From JBBSNV01 sp964458605 (GTDB lineage Bacteria; Pseudomonadota; Alphaproteobacteria; Reyranellales; JAQSWP01), in NCBI GenBank assembly GCA_964458605.1, contig CAYWLS010000032.1, forward strand, positions 1-37,748: a stretch of 37,748 nucleotides of DNA, written 5' to 3'. How positions within the stretch are numbered: the stretch's first letter is position 1; every line of letters begins with the position of its first letter. This document shows, one piece after another, positions 15,516 through 24,140 of the stretch. A model generated the notes under the pieces. The model was given only the letters and a program-made list of their open reading frames with translations, was not told where the DNA came from and made no database searches. The position numbers and the translations under genes are program-made.

Positions 15516-16997
15516 CTGCGAATCGTCGTCGCGATGATGAAGCACGAGACGAACACGTTTTCGCCCGTGCCCACGCCGCTCGAACGCTTCCTGCCGGCGT
15601 TCGGCAATTCTGCGCGCGACATCTATCGCGGCACCAACACCCCGATGGCTGCCTATCTCGACATTGCCGAGAAGGCCGGCGCCGATGTCGTCACGCCGGT
15701 CGCCGGTTCCGCGCCGCCTTCCGGCCCGGTGCCGAAATCCGCCTTCGACCGCTTCCGCGAGCCCATCCTGGACGCCGTGGCCAAGGGCTGCGACGCGCTG
15801 ATGCTGGACCTGCACGGCGCCATGGTGTGCGAGCATAACGACGACGGCGAGGGCGCGCTGCTTGAGGAGATCCGCCGGCTCAGGCCCGGCCTGCCGATCG
15901 CCGTGGCGCTCGACCTGCACGCCAATATCACGCCGGCGATGGTCGACAACTGCACGGTGCTGACCGGCTACAAGACCTATCCGCATGTCGACATGTACGA
16001 GACCGGCCGGCTGGCCGGCGACATCCTGGTGCGCGGGCTGCGTGGCGAGATCGAGCCGGTGATCCGCTGGGGTCGCCGGCCGATGCTGCCGCACACCTTG
16101 AAGATGGGCCATGACGAGCAGCCGATGCAGTCGCTGCTCGACATGGCGCGCCAGGCCGAAGCCGGAGGCAAGTCGGGCGACGGCGTCGAGGCGGTGTCGG
16201 TGTTCGGCGGCTTCCCCCTGGCCGACATCCCGCGGCCGGGCCTGTCGGTGGTGGCCATGGCAGATGCCCGGCGCGATCCCGGCGGCGGGCGGGCCGCGCA
16301 AGCGACCGAGCGCATTCTCGACGCCGCCTGGGCGCGCCGCGCCGAATTCGTCTACCGCGCCGAGCCGCTCGGCCAGTCGGTGGCGCGCGCCAAGGCCATG
16401 ACCGACGGTCCGGTCCTGCTGATCGACCATGCCGACAACTGCGCCTCGGGCGGCACCCAGGACACCACCGCCGTGCTGCGCGAGGTCATCCGCCAGGGCC
16501 TGAAGGACGTGGCGGTGTTCGCCATTTGCGATCCTGCCGCGGTGGCCGAGATGGTGCGGGCTGGCGTCGGCGCCACCGTCACCGTGGCCCTGGGCGGCAA
16601 GACCGCCATGCCCAGCATCGGCCGGTCCGGCGAGCCGCTCGAACTCACCGGCAAGGTGCGCGCCCTGACCGACGGCGAATTCGTCGTCACCGCGCCGATG
16701 AACACCGGCACCACCGCCTATATGGGCCGTTCGGGCGCGCTGCATGTCGACGGCATCGACATCGTGGTGATCGAGAACAACCACGAACCGTTCGATCTGG
16801 GCTGCTTGCGGTCGCTGGGCATCGAGCCCACCGCGCGCCGCTATCTGCTGCTGAAGTCGCGCATCCACTATCGTGCCGGCTTCAAACCCATCGCCAAGGC
16901 CATCGTCGAATGCGATGGCGTGGGCGTGACCACCTCCGACTACAGCCAGTTCAAGTTCACCAGGATCGAGCGCCCGGTCTATCCGCTGGACGCTTGA
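15516..16997 (+). CDS. M81/MlrC-family metallohydrolase, probable CTG start
   Basis: Member of the MlrC (microcystinase C, peptidase M81) family, zinc-dependent hydrolases of peptide-like bonds. It has 493 residues if started at the CTG at 15516. The N-terminal domain has HETNTFSP, DLHGAMVCEHNDDGEG, LDLHANIT and YPHVDMYETG; the second domain has DHADNCASGGTQDTT. Starting at CTG gives MRIVVAMMKHETNTF, the family's first beta strand. The first ATG in frame (15534) would cut that strand. An in-frame TAG at 15504 limits the choice, and AGGGGG lies five bases before the CTG. It heads an ABC-transporter operon, suggesting that it processes an imported peptide-like compound. The substrate is unknown. 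Confidence 0.85.
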   Translation: MRIVVAMMKHETNTFSPVPTPLERFLPAFGNSARDIYRGTNTPMAAYLDIAEKAGADVVTPVAGSAPPSGPVPKSAFDRFREPILDAVAKGCDALMLDLHGAMVCEHNDDGEGALLEEIRRLRPGLPIAVALDLHANITPAMVDNCTVLTGYKTYPHVDMYETGRLAGDILVRGLRGEIEPVIRWGRRPMLPHTLKMGHDEQPMQSLLDMARQAEAGGKSGDGVEAVSVFGGFPLADIPRPGLSVVAMADARRDPGGGRAAQATERILDAAWARRAEFVYRAEPLGQSVARAKAMTDGPVLLIDHADNCASGGTQDTTAVLREVIRQGLKDVAVFAICDPAAVAEMVRAGVGATVTVALGGKTAMPSIGRSGEPLELTGKVRALTDGEFVVTAPMNTGTTAYMGRSGALHVDGIDIVVIENNHEPFDLGCLRSLGIEPTARRYLLLKSRIHYRAGFKPIAKAIVECDGVGVTTSDYSQFKFTRIERPVYPLDA

Positions 16998-17040
16998 GGA
17001 CGACCAACGACAAGAACCGACGACAGAAGGAGAGCAGGCG

Positions 17041-18630
17041 ATGATTTCCCGACGGACATTGTGGCAAGGCCTGGCGGCGGCGCTGATCGCGGCACCGCTG
17101 GCGTTCGGCTCGCACGGCGCCCTGGCCCAGGGCAAGACCATCAAGGCGGTGATGCACTCGGATCTGAAGATGATCGATCCGATCTGGACCACGGCCTACA
17201 TCCAGCGCAACTACGGCTACATGGTGTTCGACACCCTGTTCGCGATGGACGAGAAGCTGGAGGTCAAGCCGCAGATGGTCGACAAGTGGGAGGTCAGCAC
17301 CGACAAGCTGACCTACACCTTCACCCTGCGCGACGGGCTGCTGTGGCACGACGGCAAGCCGGTCACCTCGGACGACTGCATCGCCTCGATCAAGCGCTGG
17401 GGCGCCAAGGACTCGATGGGCCAGAAGCTGATGGGCTTCGTCAAGGACTTCGAGAAGGTCGACGACCGTACCTTCAAGCTGATCCTCAAGGAGCCCTACG
17501 GCCTGGTGCTGGAATCGCTGGGCAAACCCTCCTCCAACGTGCCGTTCATGATGCCCAAGCGCATGGCCGATACCCCGCCCAGCGAGCAGGTCAAGGAATT
17601 CATCGGCTCCGGCCCGTTCATGTTCAAGGCCGACGAGTGGAAGCCGGGCGACAAGGCGGTGTTCGTGCGCTTCGACAAGTACAAGCCGCGGTCCGAGCCC
17701 GCCTCCGGCCTGGCCGGCGGCAAGGTGGTCAAGGTCGACCGGGTCGAGTGGATCGCGGTGCCCGACCAGCAGACCGCGGTCAACGCGCTGCTCAACGGCG
17801 AGATCGATTTCATCGAGGCGCCGTCGCACGACCTGCTGCCGATCATGGAGAAGGACAGCAACATCAAGTTCTTCGACTGGAATCCGCTGGGCAACCAGTA
17901 CACCTTGCGCATGAACTGGCTGGCCAAGCCGTTCGACAACCCCAAGATCCGCCGCGCCGTCGAGATCGCGCTGAACCAGGAGGATTTCCTGAAGGCGACG
18001 ATCGGCGATCCGCGCTACTACAAGGAATGCCGCTCGATGTATCCCTGCGGCACGCCGCTGGCCAGCGATGCGGGCATGGACGGGTTGCTGCAGTCGAAGT
18101 TCGCCGACGCCAAGAAGCTGCTGCAGGAGGCCGGCTACGACGGCACGCCGATCGTGCTGATGCACTCGACCGACCTGCAGGTGCTGACCAACCTGGCGCC
18201 GGTGGCCAAGAGCCTGCTGGAGCGGGCCGGCTTCAAGATCGACATGCAGGACATGGACTGGCAGACCGTGGTGGCGCGGCGCGCCAAGAAGGATCCGCCG
18301 AGTCAGGGCGGCTGGCATATCTTCCTGACCTCCTGGGTGTCGGCCGACATCCTCAATCCGGTCATGGTCGGGTTCATGAACGCCGGCTGCGACAAGGCCA
18401 TGTTCGGCTGGCCCTGCGACGAGCAGCTTGAGAAGCTGCGCGACCAGTACGCGCGGGAGACCGATCCCAACAAGCAGAAGCAGCTGGGCATCGAGGCGCA
18501 GAAGCGCGCCTTCGAGATCTCGACCCATGTGCCGCTGGGCCAGTGGTACCTGCCGGCCGCCATGCGCAAGAACATCAACAACATGGTCAAGGCGCCGGCC
18601 CCGGTGTTCTGGAACATGACCAAGGACTAG
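17041..18630 (+). CDS. ABC transporter substrate-binding protein, peptide/nickel family 5
   Basis: Periplasmic solute receptor of 529 residues. The N terminus (MISRRTLWQGLAAALIAA...ALAQ) is a cleavable signal peptide whose SRRTLW resembles a twin-arginine motif, so Tat export is possible though Sec cannot be excluded. The mature part has the SBP family-5 layout: DPIWTTAYIQRNYGYMVFDTL, then LRDGLLWHDGKPVTSDDCIASIKRW and PFDNPKIRRAVEIALNQ. Binding-site side chains cannot be read off reliably, so dipeptides, oligopeptides or another amide compound remain open. AAGGAGA eight bases before the ATG is a strong ribosome binding site. It lies 43 bases after the M81 gene and 13 before the first permease. 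Confidence 0.93.
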   Translation: MISRRTLWQGLAAALIAAPLAFGSHGALAQGKTIKAVMHSDLKMIDPIWTTAYIQRNYGYMVFDTLFAMDEKLEVKPQMVDKWEVSTDKLTYTFTLRDGLLWHDGKPVTSDDCIASIKRWGAKDSMGQKLMGFVKDFEKVDDRTFKLILKEPYGLVLESLGKPSSNVPFMMPKRMADTPPSEQVKEFIGSGPFMFKADEWKPGDKAVFVRFDKYKPRSEPASGLAGGKVVKVDRVEWIAVPDQQTAVNALLNGEIDFIEAPSHDLLPIMEKDSNIKFFDWNPLGNQYTLRMNWLAKPFDNPKIRRAVEIALNQEDFLKATIGDPRYYKECRSMYPCGTPLASDAGMDGLLQSKFADAKKLLQEAGYDGTPIVLMHSTDLQVLTNLAPVAKSLLERAGFKIDMQDMDWQTVVARRAKKDPPSQGGWHIFLTSWVSADILNPVMVGFMNAGCDKAMFGWPCDEQLEKLRDQYARETDPNKQKQLGIEAQKRAFEISTHVPLGQWYLPAAMRKNINNMVKAPAPVFWNMTKD

Positions 18631-18643
18631 GCGTCTTCCGGCG

Positions 18644-19585
18644 ATGCTGGGCTTCGTCGCCCGCCGACTGCTGGCCACCATCCCGGTGATCGGGATGGTG
18701 GCCGTGTTCGTCTTTTTCATGCTGCGGCTGACCCCGGCCGATCCGGCGGCGATCATCGCCGGCGACTACGCCACCACCCAGCAGATCGAGGAGATCCGGG
18801 AGAAGCTGGGCCTGACCCAGCCGATCCTGACCCAGTTCGGCATCTGGATCGGCAAGATCCTGCAGGGCGATTTCGGCGAGAGCTTCTTCTTCAAGAAGAC
18901 CGTGGCCCAGCTGATCGTGCAGCGCCTGGAGCCGACCCTGGCGCTGACCGTCGTGACCCTGCTGATCGCGGTGGCGGCGGCGGTGCCGATGGGGGTGGTG
19001 GCAGCCTATCGCCAGGGCAGCTGGATCGACCGGTTGGTGATGGGCTTTTCGGTGCTGGGCTTCTCGGTGCCGGTGTTCGTGTTCGGCTACCTGCTGATCT
19101 ACGTCTTCGCGCTCAAGCTGGGCTGGCTGCCGGTGCAGGGCTACCAGTACATCGCCGACGGCTTCCTTCCCTTCATCGAGCGGCTGATCCTGCCATCGAT
19201 CACGCTGTCGGTGATCTATATCGCGCTGATCGCCCGCATCACCCGCGCCAGCGTGCTGGAGGTGCTGGGCGAGGACTATATCCGCACCGCCCGCGCCAAG
19301 GGCCTGCCCGAGCGCATCGTGCTGCGCCGCCACGCGCTGCGCAACGCGGCGGTGCCGATCGTCACGGTGATCGGCATCGGCCTGGCGCTGCTGATCGGCG
19401 GCGTGGTGGTGACGGAAAGCGTCTATTCGATTCCCGGCCTGGGCCGACTCACCGTCGACGCCGTGCTGGGCCGCGACTTCCCGACCATCCAGGCGGTGAT
19501 CCTGCTGTTCTCGGTGGTCTACGTGCTGATCAACCTGCTGATCGACATCGCCTATACGCTGTTCGATCCGAGGATCCGCTATTGA
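18644..19585 (+). CDS. ABC transporter permease, DppB type
   Basis: Inner-membrane channel subunit, 313 residues with about six membrane helices. The first helix is at about 9-30, followed by a large periplasmic loop as in DppB/OppB. The cytoplasmic EAA-like coupling loop reads EDYIRTARAKGLPERIVLRRHALRNA, and the C terminus LINLLIDIAYTLFDPRIRY is typical of the B permeases. Its TGA overlaps the TTG start of the next permease (TTGA, 19582-19585), so the two are translationally coupled. Confidence 0.94.
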   Translation: MLGFVARRLLATIPVIGMVAVFVFFMLRLTPADPAAIIAGDYATTQQIEEIREKLGLTQPILTQFGIWIGKILQGDFGESFFFKKTVAQLIVQRLEPTLALTVVTLLIAVAAAVPMGVVAAYRQGSWIDRLVMGFSVLGFSVPVFVFGYLLIYVFALKLGWLPVQGYQYIADGFLPFIERLILPSITLSVIYIALIARITRASVLEVLGEDYIRTARAKGLPERIVLRRHALRNAAVPIVTVIGIGLALLIGGVVVTESVYSIPGLGRLTVDAVLGRDFPTIQAVILLFSVVYVLINLLIDIAYTLFDPRIRY

Positions 19586-20517
19586 GCGCGCTGCCGGAAA
19601 GCCAGTCCGCCGCGCCCGATGCCGCGCCCGTGGCGATGGCCCGCCGCAGCCTGTGGCGCCAGCTGCTGCGCCACAACGGCGTGGTGGCGGGCGGCGTCGT
19701 GCTGATCGTGGTGATCCTGATCGCGCTCGCGGCGCCGTTCCTGGGCACCACCGATCCCGCCGCCATCAACCCCTCGATGCGCAACAAGGTGCCGGGCACC
19801 GAGATCAGCAGCCGGCTCGACGACGGCAGCAAGGTCACGCGCACCGCGCTGATGGGCACCGACAGCCTGGGCCGCGACATCTACAGCCGCGTGCTGTACG
19901 GCTCGCGCGTGTCGCTGATCGTCGGCGTGACGGTGGCGGCGATCGCCATCGCCATCGGCCTGTTCGTCGGCATGATCGCGGGTTACGTGCGCTGGCTGGA
20001 CGGCATCGTCATGCGCATGATGGACGGGCTGATGGCGATCCCCGCCATCCTGCTGGCGATCGCGCTGGTGTCGCTGTGGGGCGCCGGCCTGGCCACGGTG
20101 ATCTTCGCCATCGTGGTGCCCGAGGTGCCGCGCGTGGTGCGGCTGGTGCGCGCCGTGGTGCTGTCGATCCGCGAGGAGCCCTATGTCGAGGCGGCCATCG
20201 CCTCGGGCACGCGCACGCCGCAGATCCTGCTGTTCCACGTGCTGCCCAACACCATCGCGCCGCTGATCGTGCAGGCCACCTATATCTGCGCCTCGGCCAT
20301 CCTGATCGAGGCCATCCTGTCGTTTCTGGGCATCGGCATCCCCAGCGACATCCCGACCTGGGGCAACATCATGGCCGAGGGCCGCCAGTTCTTCCGGCTC
20401 TATCCGCACAACATCTTCTTTCCCGGCATCTTCCTGGCGCTGACCGTGCTGGCGGTCAACATCATGGGCGACGGGCTGCGCGACACGCTCGATCCGCGCA
20501 TGGCCAAGAGGTTCTGA
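19582..20517 (+). CDS. ABC transporter permease, DppC type, TTG start
   Basis: Second channel subunit, 311 residues. It has a soluble N terminus, a first helix at about 32-53, and a periplasmic stretch ending GTDSLGRDIYSRVLYGSRVSLIVG, the DppC hallmark. The coupling loop is EEPYVEAAIASGTRTPQILLFHVLPNT. The protein ends GDGLRDTLDPRMAKRF. I accept the TTG at 19582 because it overlaps the upstream stop by four bases and has AGGA eight bases before it. The first ATG (19636) would shorten the N-terminal tail by 18 residues and cannot be ruled out. The ATPase gene starts four bases after the stop. Confidence 0.92.
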   Translation: MSALPESQSAAPDAAPVAMARRSLWRQLLRHNGVVAGGVVLIVVILIALAAPFLGTTDPAAINPSMRNKVPGTEISSRLDDGSKVTRTALMGTDSLGRDIYSRVLYGSRVSLIVGVTVAAIAIAIGLFVGMIAGYVRWLDGIVMRMMDGLMAIPAILLAIALVSLWGAGLATVIFAIVVPEVPRVVRLVRAVVLSIREEPYVEAAIASGTRTPQILLFHVLPNTIAPLIVQATYICASAILIEAILSFLGIGIPSDIPTWGNIMAEGRQFFRLYPHNIFFPGIFLALTVLAVNIMGDGLRDTLDPRMAKRF

Positions 20518-20521
20518 CGCC

Positions 20522-22162
20522 ATGAGCGCCAATCCCGCGCCGGTGCTGGCGATCCGCGATCTGGCGGTGTCGCTGCCGGCCGGCGCCGACCGGCGCAACG
20601 CAGTGCACAAGCTCGGCCTCGACATCAATCCCGGCGAGATCCTGTGCATCGTGGGCGAATCGGGCTCGGGCAAGTCGGTCACCGCCCAGGCGGTGATGGG
20701 CCTGCTGCCGCGCAAGCAGCTGGTGCCGACCGCCGGGGAGATCCGCCTGCAAGGCGAGGACCTGCTGGCGGCCACGCCGGCCCGGCTGCGCGAACTGCGC
20801 GGCAGCCGCATGGCGATGATCTTCCAGGAGCCGATGACGGCGCTCAATCCCGTCATGACCGTGGGCAAGCAGATCGCCGAAGTGTTCGAGATGCACAGCA
20901 AGCTCGGCCCGGCCGATCGCGAGGCCAGGGCGTGCAAGCTGATGGAGGCGGTGCATCTGCCCGAGCCGGAAAGGCTGCTGCACGCCTATCCGCACCAGCT
21001 GTCCGGCGGCCAGCGCCAGCGCATCATGATCGCCATGGCGCTGGCGCTCGATCCGGTGCTGCTGATCGCCGACGAGCCGACCACCGCGCTCGACGTCACC
21101 ACCCAGGCGCAGATCCTCAAGCTGATCCGCGAGCTACAGCGTTCGCGCGGCACGGCGGTGATGTTCATCACCCACGATTTCGGCGTGGTGGCCGAGATCG
21201 CCGACCGGGTGGCGGTGATGAAATCGGGCGAGATCGTCGAGACCGGCACGCGCGCGGAGGTGCTGACCCGCCCGCGACATCCCTATACCAGGATGCTGAT
21301 CGCCGCCGTGCCCGGCGTCGCCCCGCCGGCCCGTTCGCAGGAGCATCGGGCGGCGGTGGCGGGGGGCGACGTGGTGCTGGCCGCCGACCACCTGACCAAG
21401 ATCTATTCCGGCGGCGGCTTCTTCCAGAAGCGCCGCACGGTGCGCGCGGTCGACGACGTCAGCCTGAAGGTGCGGCGCGGCGAGACCCTGGGCATCGTGG
21501 GCGAATCGGGTTCGGGCAAGTCGACCGTGGCGCGCTGCATCGCCCGGCTGATCGATCCCAGCGAGGGCAGCGTCAAATTGGTGGGCGAGGAGATCGCCCG
21601 GCTCTCGGTCGGCGCGCTGCGGCCGTTCCGCCGCCGCATCCAGATCGTGTTCCAGGATCCCTATCGCTCGCTCAACCCGCGCCGCACCATCGGCAAGTCG
21701 CTGATCGAGGGTGCGCGCAATTTCGGCGTATCGGAGAACCAGGCGATGGACAGGGCGCGCGACCTGCTGGGCCTGGTGGGCATCGATCCGGGCGCCACCG
21801 ACCGCTATCCGCACCAGTTTTCCGGCGGCCAGCGCCAGCGCATCTGCATCGCCCGGGCGCTGATCGTCGAGCCGGAGGTGCTGATCGCCGACGAGGCGGT
21901 GTCGGCGCTCGACGTGTCGGTGCAGGCCCAGGTGCTGCGCCTGCTCGACGACATCCGCCGGCGCTTCAACCTCGCCATGCTGTTCATCACCCACGATTTG
22001 CGGGTGGCGGCCCAGATCTGCGACACGGTGGCGGTGATGCATCGCGGCCAGATCGTCGAGATGGACAGCGCCCAGCGCATCTTCACCCAGCCCCAACACG
22101 ACTATACCCGCGCCCTGTTCGATGCCGCGCCCGGCCGCGGCTTCAGCTTCGGCGGCGCCTGA
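20522..22162 (+). CDS. Fused dual-ATPase subunit of peptide-type ABC transporter (DppD-DppF)
   Basis: Energises the transporter encoded just upstream. It has 546 residues with two complete nucleotide-binding domains in one chain. The first has Walker A GESGSGKS (about 48-55), signature LSGGQRQRIMIAMAL and Walker B LLIADEPTTALD. The second has GESGSGKSTVAR (about 328-339), signature FSGGQRQRICIARAL and Walker B VLIADEAVSALD. Each domain ends in the oligopeptide-type extension (HPYTRMLIAAVPG and HDYTRALFDAAPG). All catalytic residues appear intact. Peptide transporters often encode these as two genes; the fusion also occurs widely (GsiA, YejF). No substrate information can be drawn from it. Confidence 0.94.
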   Translation: MSANPAPVLAIRDLAVSLPAGADRRNAVHKLGLDINPGEILCIVGESGSGKSVTAQAVMGLLPRKQLVPTAGEIRLQGEDLLAATPARLRELRGSRMAMIFQEPMTALNPVMTVGKQIAEVFEMHSKLGPADREARACKLMEAVHLPEPERLLHAYPHQLSGGQRQRIMIAMALALDPVLLIADEPTTALDVTTQAQILKLIRELQRSRGTAVMFITHDFGVVAEIADRVAVMKSGEIVETGTRAEVLTRPRHPYTRMLIAAVPGVAPPARSQEHRAAVAGGDVVLAADHLTKIYSGGGFFQKRRTVRAVDDVSLKVRRGETLGIVGESGSGKSTVARCIARLIDPSEGSVKLVGEEIARLSVGALRPFRRRIQIVFQDPYRSLNPRRTIGKSLIEGARNFGVSENQAMDRARDLLGLVGIDPGATDRYPHQFSGGQRQRICIARALIVEPEVLIADEAVSALDVSVQAQVLRLLDDIRRRFNLAMLFITHDLRVAAQICDTVAVMHRGQIVEMDSAQRIFTQPQHDYTRALFDAAPGRGFSFGGA

Positions 22163-22200
22163 GGCAGGCGCGCCGCACCCCTCCCGCCGGTCCGGCCGGC

Positions 22201-22228
22201 TTGATTTCCCGCCGCGCCAGCCTATTGT
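22201..22228 (+). promoter_or_regulatory. Candidate cysK promoter
   Basis: TTGATT (22201-22206), a 16-base spacer and TATTGT (22223-22228) lie in the 125-base gap before cysK, giving a leader of about 55 bases. The TATTGT word recurs at 22267-22272 next to the ribosome binding site. Both hexamers match the consensus at only four of six positions, so this is tentative. Confidence 0.3.
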
Positions 22229-22287
22229 CCTACACAGGCGTGAAATCAACCCAAAAACCCATCGGGTATTGTGAAAAGGAGGAGGCC

Positions 22288-23271
22288 ATGAGCCTGGCAG
22301 CCAAGCTCGACAGTCAGCCGGCCAGCGAATTCCGCGGCAGGATCTACGACAGCATCGTCCAGACGATCGGCGCCACGCCGCTGGTGCGCCTGCCCAAGCT
22401 GGCCGCCGCCTATGGCGTGAAGGCCGATATCATCGGCAAGCTGGAATTTTTCAATCCGCTGGCTTCGGTCAAGGACCGCATCGGCCTGGCCATGATCGAG
22501 GCCGCCGAGCAGGCGGGCAAGATCAAGCCGGGCAAGAGCGTGCTGGTCGAGCCGACTTCGGGCAACACCGGCATCGCGCTGGCCTTCGTCGCCGCCGCCA
22601 AGGGCTACAAGCTGATCCTGACCATGCCGGAGAGCATGTCGCTGGAGCGGCGCAAGATGCTGAAGCTGCTGGGCGCGGAGCTCGAGCTGACGCCGGCGGC
22701 GCAGGGCATGAAGGGCGCCATCGCCAAGGCCGAGGAGCTGGTCAAGGGCAATCCCGACGCCTTCATGCCGCAGCAGTTCAACAACGAGTCCAATCCCGAA
22801 GTGCATCGCCGCACCACGGCGGAGGAGATCTGGGCCGACACGCACGGCAAGATCGACTATTTCGTCTCGGCCATCGGCACCGGCGGCACCATCACCGGCG
22901 TCGGCGAGGTGCTGAAGCAGCGCAACCCCAATCTCAAGGTCATCGCCGTGGAGCCGGAGGATTCGGCCGTGCTGTCCGGCGGCCAGCCCGGTCCGCACAA
23001 GATCCAGGGCATCGGCGCGGGCTTCGTGCCGCAGATCCTCGACACCAAGATCTACGACGAGGTGATCCGCATCTCCAACGACACCGCGTTCCAGACCGCC
23101 CGCAAGGTAGCGGCGCTGGAAGGCGTGCCGGTCGGCATCTCCTCGGGCTCGGCGCTGGCGGCGGCGCTGGAAGTCGGCAAGCGCCCCGGCATGGAAGGCA
23201 AGCGCATCGTGGTGATCGTCCCCTCCTTCGCCGAGCGCTATTTGTCGACGGCGCTGTTCGAGGGGCTGTAG
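22288..23271 (+). CDS. cysK: Cysteine synthase A (O-acetylserine sulfhydrylase)
   Basis: PLP enzyme making cysteine from O-acetylserine and sulfide. It has 327 residues. The PLP lysine is Lys62 in NPLASVKDRIG, and the substrate loop TSGNTG is at 90-95. The phosphate-binding GTGGTITG and the C-terminal GISSGSALAAAL are intact. AAAGGAGGAGG immediately before the ATG at 22288 is one of the strongest ribosome binding sites in the window. The KIQGIGAGFVP segment favours CysK over cystathionine beta-synthase. It lies between the ABC operon and moeB-dsrE, giving a sulfur-related cluster. Control by the Rrf2 protein at 14865 is plausible but not shown. Confidence 0.96.
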   Translation: MSLAAKLDSQPASEFRGRIYDSIVQTIGATPLVRLPKLAAAYGVKADIIGKLEFFNPLASVKDRIGLAMIEAAEQAGKIKPGKSVLVEPTSGNTGIALAFVAAAKGYKLILTMPESMSLERRKMLKLLGAELELTPAAQGMKGAIAKAEELVKGNPDAFMPQQFNNESNPEVHRRTTAEEIWADTHGKIDYFVSAIGTGGTITGVGEVLKQRNPNLKVIAVEPEDSAVLSGGQPGPHKIQGIGAGFVPQILDTKIYDEVIRISNDTAFQTARKVAALEGVPVGISSGSALAAALEVGKRPGMEGKRIVVIVPSFAERYLSTALFEGL

Positions 23272-23289
23272 GACGCTCGACTGTTCCGG

Positions 23290-23328
23290 CGAAGCCCGGC
23301 CCGGGAGCGAACCCGCGGCCGGGCTTCG
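23290..23328 (+). terminator. 12-bp hairpin after cysK
   Basis: Arms CGAAGCCCGGCC (23290-23301) and GGCCGGGCTTCG (23317-23328) pair perfectly around a 15-base loop, 18 bases after the cysK stop. No T-run follows, so it may stabilise the mRNA end or work with Rho. The moeB -10 box begins 15 bases later, which supports a transcription boundary here. Confidence 0.5.
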
Positions 23329-23343
23329 TGCTGTGGGGCGACA

Positions 23344-23352
23344 TGTTATAAA
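23344..23352 (+). promoter_or_regulatory. Extended -10 promoter of a predicted leaderless moeB mRNA
   Basis: TG-T-TATAAA is an extended -10 element with five of six consensus bases in the hexamer. It ends five bases before the moeB ATG, so RNA would start at the A of the start codon. No Shine-Dalgarno is present between the cysK hairpin and the ATG, in keeping with leaderless translation. The -35 region is poor, as is common with extended -10 promoters. Confidence 0.55.
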
Positions 23353-23357
23353 GCGCC

Positions 23358-24140
23358 ATGGATTTCACCGAGAGCCAGATCCAGCGCTACGCCCGCCACA
23401 TCATCCTGGGCGAGATCGGCGTCGAGGGTCAGGCGCGGCTGCTGCAATCCTCGGTGCTGGTGGTGGGCGCCGGCGGCCTGGGCGCGCCGCTGCTGCAATA
23501 TCTCGCCGCCGCCGGCATCGGCCGGCTGGGCGTGATCGACGACGATACGGTCGATCTTTCCAACCTGCAGCGCCAGGTGATCCATCGCAGCGACGCCATC
23601 GGCATGGCCAAGGTCGACAGCGCCGCCCGCGCCATCGCCGCCATCAATCCCGGCGTCAAGGTCGAGACGCATCGCGCCCGGCTCGATGCCGGCAATGTCG
23701 CTTCGCTGGTCGGCGCCTACGACATCGTGGCCGACGGTTCGGACAATTTCGCCACACGCTACCTGCTCAACGATGCCTGCTTCTTCGCGCGCAAGCCGCT
23801 GGTCTCGGCGGCGATCCTGCGTTTCGAAGGCCAGCTCACCACCCACAAGGCGCATCTGGGCGCGGACCATCCCTGTCTGCGCTGCCTGTTCGCCGCCCCG
23901 CCGCCGCCGGACCAGGTGCCAAGCTGCGCGGCGGCGGGCGTATTGGGCTCGCTGGCCGGCACGATGGGTTCGCTGCAGGCTACCGAGGTGGTCAAGGAGA
24001 TACTGGGCATCGGCCGCTCGCTATCGGGCCGGCTGCTGCTCTACGACGCGCTGGAGGCGGAGATGCGCGTGATGAGCCTGGCCAAGGCGGCCGACTGCCC
24101 GCTCTGCGGCCCGCGCCCCAGCATCGCGGCGCCGGCATGA
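23358..24140 (+). CDS. moeB: MoeB/ThiF-family adenylyltransferase
   Basis: E1-like enzyme that adenylates the C-terminal Gly-Gly of a small sulfur-carrier protein (MoaD in molybdopterin, or ThiS in thiazole synthesis). It has 260 residues. The nucleotide loop is GAGGLG (37-42), followed by DDDTVDLSNLQRQ (61-73) and SDNFATRYLLND (128-139). The zinc cysteines are C173xxC176 and C247xxC250. Cys190 (PSCAAAGVLG) is the usual flexible-loop cysteine. There is no C-terminal rhodanese domain, unlike MOCS3-type proteins. MoeB and ThiF cannot be separated by sequence alone, and no moaD or thiS is in the window. It overlaps dsrE by four bases. Confidence 0.92.
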   Translation: MDFTESQIQRYARHIILGEIGVEGQARLLQSSVLVVGAGGLGAPLLQYLAAAGIGRLGVIDDDTVDLSNLQRQVIHRSDAIGMAKVDSAARAIAAINPGVKVETHRARLDAGNVASLVGAYDIVADGSDNFATRYLLNDACFFARKPLVSAAILRFEGQLTTHKAHLGADHPCLRCLFAAPPPPDQVPSCAAAGVLGSLAGTMGSLQATEVVKEILGIGRSLSGRLLLYDALEAEMRVMSLAKAADCPLCGPRPSIAAPA

